This document shows, one piece after another, positions 59,827 to 64,000 of a DNA stretch of 64,000 nt. The notes under the pieces are model-generated. The model was not told the origin of the DNA, searched no databases, and worked only from the letters and a program-made list of their open reading frames with translations. Position 1 is the stretch's first letter; each line of letters opens with the position of its first letter. The stretch is from positions 1,116,001-1,180,000 of the forward strand of contig NZ_LT629689.1 of assembly GCF_900102035.1 (NCBI RefSeq), given 5' to 3'. Source of the DNA: Pseudomonas extremaustralis (GTDB lineage Bacteria; Pseudomonadota; Gammaproteobacteria; Pseudomonadales; Pseudomonadaceae). The translations under genes and the position numbers were made by a program.

Positions 59827-62346
59827 ATGACTTCACAGCGCAACACTCCCCCGATCACTGCCCAGCGCCCAGGCTTTGTGCGTGTGCGCGGTGCCCGCGA
59901 ACATAACTTGCGCAACGTCGATGTGGATATTCCGCGGGATGCCCTGGTGGTGTTCACCGGCGTATCGGGCTCGGGCAAATCGTCCCTGGCGTTTTCCACG
60001 GTGTATGCCGAGGCCCAGCGCCGTTATTTCGAGTCGGTGGCGCCCTATGCGCGGCGCTTGATCGACCAGGTCGGCGTGCCGGATGTGGATTCCATCGAAG
60101 GCCTGCCGCCGGCCGTGGCCCTGCAACAACAGCGCGGCACGCCGAGTGCGCGGTCGTCGGTGGGCAGTGTCACCACCTTGTCGAGTCTGATCCGCATGCT
60201 TTACTCCCGCGCCGGTAGCTATCCGCCGGGGCAGGCGATGCTGTATGCCGAGGATTTTTCGCCGAACCTGCCCCAGGGCGCGTGCCCGCAATGCCATGGC
60301 CTGGGCCGCGTGTATGAAGTGACCGAGGCGCTGATGGTGCCCGATCCGTCCCTGACCATCCGCCAGCGCGCGGTGGCGGCCTGGCCGTTGGCGTGGCAGG
60401 GGCAGAACCTGCGCGACATCCTCGTGACCCTGGGCTATGACGTCGATATCCCATGGCGCGAGTTGCCGAAAAAACAGCGCGACTGGATCCTGTTCACCGA
60501 AGAAACCCCCACCGTGCCGGTGTACGCAGGTTTCACCCCCGAGCAGACCCGCGAGGCGCTCAAGCGCAAGCTGGAGCCGAGTTACCAGGGCACCTTCAGC
60601 GGGGCGCGGCGCTACATCCTGCACACCTTCACCCACACCCAGAGCGCGCTGATGAAAAAGCGCGTGTCGCAGTTCATGCAGGGCAGCCCCTGCCCATTGT
60701 GCGAGGGTAAACGGTTGACCCGGGCGGCGTTGTCGGTGACGTTTGCCGGGCTGGATATTGGCGCGCTGTCGCAGCTGTCGCTGACCCAATTGGCCGAGGT
60801 GCTGCGCCCGGTGGCGGCGGGGCAGGACACGATGAAACTGTCGGTGGAAAAGCGCCTGGCGGCCCAACGCATCGCCGAGGATTTGCTCGAGCGGGTCAGT
60901 ACCTTGACCGAACTGGGCCTGGGCTATCTGTCCCTGGAGCGCAGTACGCCGACCTTGTCGTCCGGCGAGTTGCAGCGTTTGCGGCTGGCCACGCAGTTGG
61001 GCTCGCAGCTGTTCGGCGTGATCTATGTGCTGGATGAACCTTCGGCGGGCCTGCACCCGGCCGATGGCGAAGCGCTGTTCGCCGCGCTCGAGCGTTTGAA
61101 GGCCGCGGGCAATTCGTTGTTTGTGGTGGAGCATGACCTGGAAACCATGCGCCGGGCCGACTGGCTGATCGACGTCGGCCCGGCGGCCGGTGAGCATGGC
61201 GGGCAAGTGCTGTACAGCGGGCCGCCGGCGGGGCTGGCCAAAATTGAGGCCTCGCAGACCCGCGAATACCTGTTTGCCGAACGGCGTGCGTCGAACCCGC
61301 CGCAACGCCAGCCCCAGGGCTGGTTGAAGCTTGAAGGCGTGACGCGCAACAACCTCAAGGGCCTGGACGTGGATTTCCCGCTGGGCTGCTTTACGGCGGT
61401 GACCGGGATTTCCGGTTCGGGTAAGTCCAGCCTGGTCAGCCAGGCGTTGCTGGAACTGGTGGGCAGCGGCCTCGGCAGTCGGCTGGACAGCGACGAAGAG
61501 CCGAGCCTGGAAGACGACGCTCCGCAGACCAGCGGCGGGTGCATCGGCGCCGGGCTGGAGCACATCCGCCGTCTGGTGCAGGTGGACCAGAAACCCATCG
61601 GCCGCACCCCGCGCTCCAATTTGGCGACCTACACCGGTTTGTTCGACAACGTGCGCAAACTGTTCGCCGCCACGGCGGCGGCGAAAAAACACGGTTACGA
61701 CGCCGGGCAGTTCTCCTTCAACGTCGCCAAGGGCCGTTGCCCCCATTGCGAAGGCGAGGGCTTTGTCAGCGTCGAATTACTGTTCATGCCCAGCGTGTAC
61801 GCGCCATGCCCGACCTGCCACGGCGCACGCTACAACCCCGAAACCCTGGCCATCGAGTGGCAAGGCCTGAGTATCGCCCAGGTGCTGGGGCTCACGGTGG
61901 AACAGGCGGTCGAGGTGTTTGCCGAGCAGCCTGGCGTGTTGCGTTCGTTGCAGGTGCTACGCGACATCGGCCTGGGCTATCTGCGCCTTGGCCAGCCCGC
62001 GACCGAACTCTCCGGCGGCGAAGCGCAACGCATCAAGCTCGCCACCGAGCTGCAACGCAATGCCCGTGGCGCCACCTTGTACGTGCTGGACGAACCCACC
62101 ACCGGCTTGCATCCACGGGATGTCGACCGCTTGCTCAGCCAGCTCAATCACTTGGTGGACACGGGCCACACGGTGGTCGTGGTGGAACATGAAATGCGCG
62201 TGGTGGCCCAGAGCGATTGGGTGATCGACATCGGGCCGGGGGCAGGGGACCTCGGAGGCAAGGTGGTAGCCAGCGGCACGCCGCAGACGGTGGCCAAGAG
62301 CAAGAAAAGCCGCACCGCAGCGTTCCTGGCCCGAGAGCTGGCCTGA
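59827..62346 (+). CDS. UvrA-type excinuclease ATPase, short (UvrA2) class
   Basis: This 839-residue protein has two ABC ATPase halves: Walker A GVSGSGKSSLAF and GISGSGKSSLVS, signatures LSSGELQRLRLA and LSGGEAQRIKLA, and Walker B IYVLDEPSAGLHP and LYVLDEPTTGLHP. Zinc motifs are CPQCHGLG, CPLCEGK, and CPHCEGEG with CPTCHGAR. The canonical UvrA is about 940 residues; the missing part matches the UvrB-binding region, which defines the UvrA2 class linked to damage tolerance and some antibiotic resistance. ATG 59827 was chosen. It follows dnaE2 by 113 bases. Confidence 0.9.
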   Translation: MTSQRNTPPITAQRPGFVRVRGAREHNLRNVDVDIPRDALVVFTGVSGSGKSSLAFSTVYAEAQRRYFESVAPYARRLIDQVGVPDVDSIEGLPPAVALQQQRGTPSARSSVGSVTTLSSLIRMLYSRAGSYPPGQAMLYAEDFSPNLPQGACPQCHGLGRVYEVTEALMVPDPSLTIRQRAVAAWPLAWQGQNLRDILVTLGYDVDIPWRELPKKQRDWILFTEETPTVPVYAGFTPEQTREALKRKLEPSYQGTFSGARRYILHTFTHTQSALMKKRVSQFMQGSPCPLCEGKRLTRAALSVTFAGLDIGALSQLSLTQLAEVLRPVAAGQDTMKLSVEKRLAAQRIAEDLLERVSTLTELGLGYLSLERSTPTLSSGELQRLRLATQLGSQLFGVIYVLDEPSAGLHPADGEALFAALERLKAAGNSLFVVEHDLETMRRADWLIDVGPAAGEHGGQVLYSGPPAGLAKIEASQTREYLFAERRASNPPQRQPQGWLKLEGVTRNNLKGLDVDFPLGCFTAVTGISGSGKSSLVSQALLELVGSGLGSRLDSDEEPSLEDDAPQTSGGCIGAGLEHIRRLVQVDQKPIGRTPRSNLATYTGLFDNVRKLFAATAAAKKHGYDAGQFSFNVAKGRCPHCEGEGFVSVELLFMPSVYAPCPTCHGARYNPETLAIEWQGLSIAQVLGLTVEQAVEVFAEQPGVLRSLQVLRDIGLGYLRLGQPATELSGGEAQRIKLATELQRNARGATLYVLDEPTTGLHPRDVDRLLSQLNHLVDTGHTVVVVEHEMRVVAQSDWVIDIGPGAGDLGGKVVASGTPQTVAKSKKSRTAAFLARELA

Positions 62347-62366
62347 CAACCGAAGAGGCTCAACAG

Positions 62367-62454
62367 TGTGGGAGGGGGATTGCTCCCGATAGCGGTATAT
62401 CAGTCACAACATTCCTGACTGATCCATTGCAATCGGGAGCAAGCCCCTCCCACA
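62367..62454. repeat. REP doublet, 'TGTGGGAGGGGG' type
   Basis: TGTGGGAGGGGGATTGCTCC on the left and its inverse AGCAAGCCCCTCCCACA on the right flank about 40 bases. It is the same family as 1694-1782 and lies between the convergent uvrA2-type and transketolase genes. Confidence 0.87.
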
Positions 62455-62457
62455 GGT

Positions 62458-64000
62458 TTATTTGTGTTGGGGCAGTTGGATTTGTGCCTTGGCTTGTTTC
62501 ACTAGATTCGCCACGGTAAAGCCGAACTTCTCCTGCAACTTGGCCAGCGGCGCCGATGCACCAAAGCTGTTCATCACCACTTTGGCGCCGGTCTGCCCGA
62601 CATAACGGTCCCAGCCCAGGGGGCCGGCCTGTTCCACCACGACCCGGGCCTTTACCGTCGGTGGCAACACACTGTCGCGGTAGGCCTGGTCCTGCTCTTC
62701 GAACAGTTCCCAACTGGGCATCGACACGACCTGCGCGGCAATGCCTTCAGTCTCGAGCTGTTCATAGGCCGCCACCGCGAGGCTGACTTCGCTGCCCGTG
62801 GCGATCAGCAGCACTTCGGGCCTGTCCGCGCCCGCCAACACATAAGCGCCTTTGGCCGCGCCGGTAGCCGCCGCGTATCGGGTCCGGTCCAGCGTCGGCA
62901 GAGGCTGGCGTGACAACACCAGACAACTGGGGCGATGGGTCTGGGCCAGGGCGACGGTCCAGAGTTCCCGCGTTTCATTGGCATCGCCCGGGCGCAGGGT
63001 CAGCAACCCCGGTGTGGCGCGCAGTTGGGTCAAGTGCTCGATGGGCTGGTGGGTGGGGCCGTCCTCGCCGACGCCGATCGAGTCATGGGTAAACACGAAG
63101 ACCACCGGCAATTCCATGATGGCCGCCAGGCGGATCGGCGGTTTCATGTAGTCGCTGAACACCAGGAACGTCGAGGTGTACGGACGCAGGTAAGACAGCG
63201 CCATGCCATTGGCGATCGCGCCCATGGCGTGTTCACGGATACCGAAGTGCAGGTTGCGTCCGCTGTAGTCGTCGGCACTGAAACGCCCGGCGCCGTCGAA
63301 CGTAAGGTTGGTCTTGGTCGAGGGCGACAGGTCCGCCGAGCCGCCGAGCAACCACGGGATCTGCCGGGCGAAGGCATTCAGCACGTCGCCACCGGCCGCG
63401 CGGCTGGCCACGCCCTTGGCGTCGCTGGCGAAGCCGGGCAAGTCGGCCTGCCAATGCTCGGGCATTTCCCCCGCGCGCATGCGCCGCAGCTCGTCGGCCA
63501 GTTGTGGGGCGTCCTGCTCAAGCTGCGCCAGGCGCTGGTTCCATTGCTCATACAGCGGGCGGCTGCGCGCCAGCAAGGCATCGCGCAGCGCTGTGCGCGC
63601 CTGATCGGGCACCAGAAAGCTCGAGTCTTGCGGCCAGCCATACGCCGCTTTGGTCAGGCGGATTTCCTCAGCGCCCAAGGGCTCGCCATGGGCCGCGGCG
63701 GTGTTGTGTTTGTGCGGCGAGCCGTAGCCGATCACGCTGTCGACCACGATCAGGGTCGGCGCGCCGGTATTGCCCTGGAAGGTCGCCAGCGCATCGCTCA
63801 AGGCGCGCAGGTCGTTGGCATCGGTTACGTGCATGGTGTGCCAGCCATAGGCCTGGAAGCGCGCGATCACGTCCTCGCTGAAGGCCAGCTCGGTGTGGCC
63901 TTCGATGCTGATGGTGTTGTTGTCGTAGAGCCAGCACAGGTTATCCAGCTTCAAGTGCCCGGCCAGGGACGCGGCTTCGCTGCTGATGCCTTCCATCATG
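62458..64000 (-). CDS. tkt: Transketolase, 5' part beyond the window
   Basis: At least 513 C-terminal residues of a roughly 665-residue transketolase are present. The visible part starts in the thiamine diphosphate-binding region (MMEGISSEAASLAGHL, DNNTISIEGHTELAFSEDV), continues with GSPHKHNTAAAHGEPLGAEE, the pyrimidine domain LGGSADLSPSTKTNL, FGIREHAMGAIANGMAL, THDSIGVGEDGPTHQPIEHL, and the C-terminal domain (VLLIATGSEVSLAVAAYEQLE). It shuttles two-carbon units in the pentose phosphate pathway. The 3' end is convergent with the uvrA2-type gene across a REP doublet. Confidence 0.97.
   Translation of the reverse strand, partial: MMEGISSEAASLAGHLKLDNLCWLYDNNTISIEGHTELAFSEDVIARFQAYGWHTMHVTDANDLRALSDALATFQGNTGAPTLIVVDSVIGYGSPHKHNTAAAHGEPLGAEEIRLTKAAYGWPQDSSFLVPDQARTALRDALLARSRPLYEQWNQRLAQLEQDAPQLADELRRMRAGEMPEHWQADLPGFASDAKGVASRAAGGDVLNAFARQIPWLLGGSADLSPSTKTNLTFDGAGRFSADDYSGRNLHFGIREHAMGAIANGMALSYLRPYTSTFLVFSDYMKPPIRLAAIMELPVVFVFTHDSIGVGEDGPTHQPIEHLTQLRATPGLLTLRPGDANETRELWTVALAQTHRPSCLVLSRQPLPTLDRTRYAAATGAAKGAYVLAGADRPEVLLIATGSEVSLAVAAYEQLETEGIAAQVVSMPSWELFEEQDQAYRDSVLPPTVKARVVVEQAGPLGWDRYVGQTGAKVVMNSFGASAPLAKLQEKFGFTVANLVKQAKAQIQLPQHK

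Overview
The window is GC-rich, densely packed pseudomonad chromosome. It most likely comes from the Pseudomonas fluorescens group. The evidence is the protein repertoire (two OprD-family porins, Anr/Dnr-type denitrification genes, a lexA2-imuA-imuB-dnaE2 cassette, SCO/PCuAC copper proteins, UbiUVT) and at least nine REP doublets of the kinds typical of that group. No rRNA, tRNA, insertion sequence, prophage or CRISPR array was seen. Two genes run off the edges: an amino-acid-type binding protein at the left and transketolase at the right.

Left part (1-28 kb), metabolism and transport. An IclR regulator is divergent from a family-3 binding protein. Next come a carboxynorspermidine synthase/decarboxylase pair (alternative polyamine route) and an autoregulated LacI operon. 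That operon encodes a complete ABC importer, a GpdQ-like phosphodiesterase and an OprD porin, which suggests uptake and cleavage of a phosphodiester. Then follow metE, a glutathione transferase, small envelope proteins, a creatininase-family enzyme, two divergent L,D-transpeptidases and a diaminopimelate epimerase paralogue with an altered active site. Two acetyltransferases, an NCS1 permease with its LysR regulator, and an operon of flavin monooxygenase, RidA-like, DUF1028 and M20 peptidase genes complete this part.

Middle part (28-53 kb). A two-partner secretion locus (TpsB, a short TpsA, a secreted FecR-domain protein) is followed by PCuAC/SCO copper delivery genes and a second OprD porin. 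Then comes an anaerobic respiration island: a CopD-like membrane protein, a HemN paralogue without its iron-sulfur cysteines, hemN, cytochrome c551, nirQ, norE, norF, norCBD, a small zinc-ribbon protein, dnr, nnrS and a second CopD-like protein. Four good Anr/Dnr boxes (TTGAT-N4-ATCAA) punctuate the island. No nitrite reductase gene lies beside nirQ or c551. After the second CopD-like gene sits a scar that looks like the 3' ends of a deleted divergent dnrN/norR pair. pdxH, moaB-moeA and ubiU-ubiV-ubiT (oxygen-independent ubiquinone synthesis) follow and fit anaerobic nitrate or NO respiration.

Right part (53-64 kb), DNA damage response. The mutagenesis cassette lexA2-imuA-imuB-dnaE2 has a perfect palindromic operator over the lexA2 start codon. 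It is followed by a short UvrA-type ATPase (UvrA2 class) and the convergent transketolase gene.
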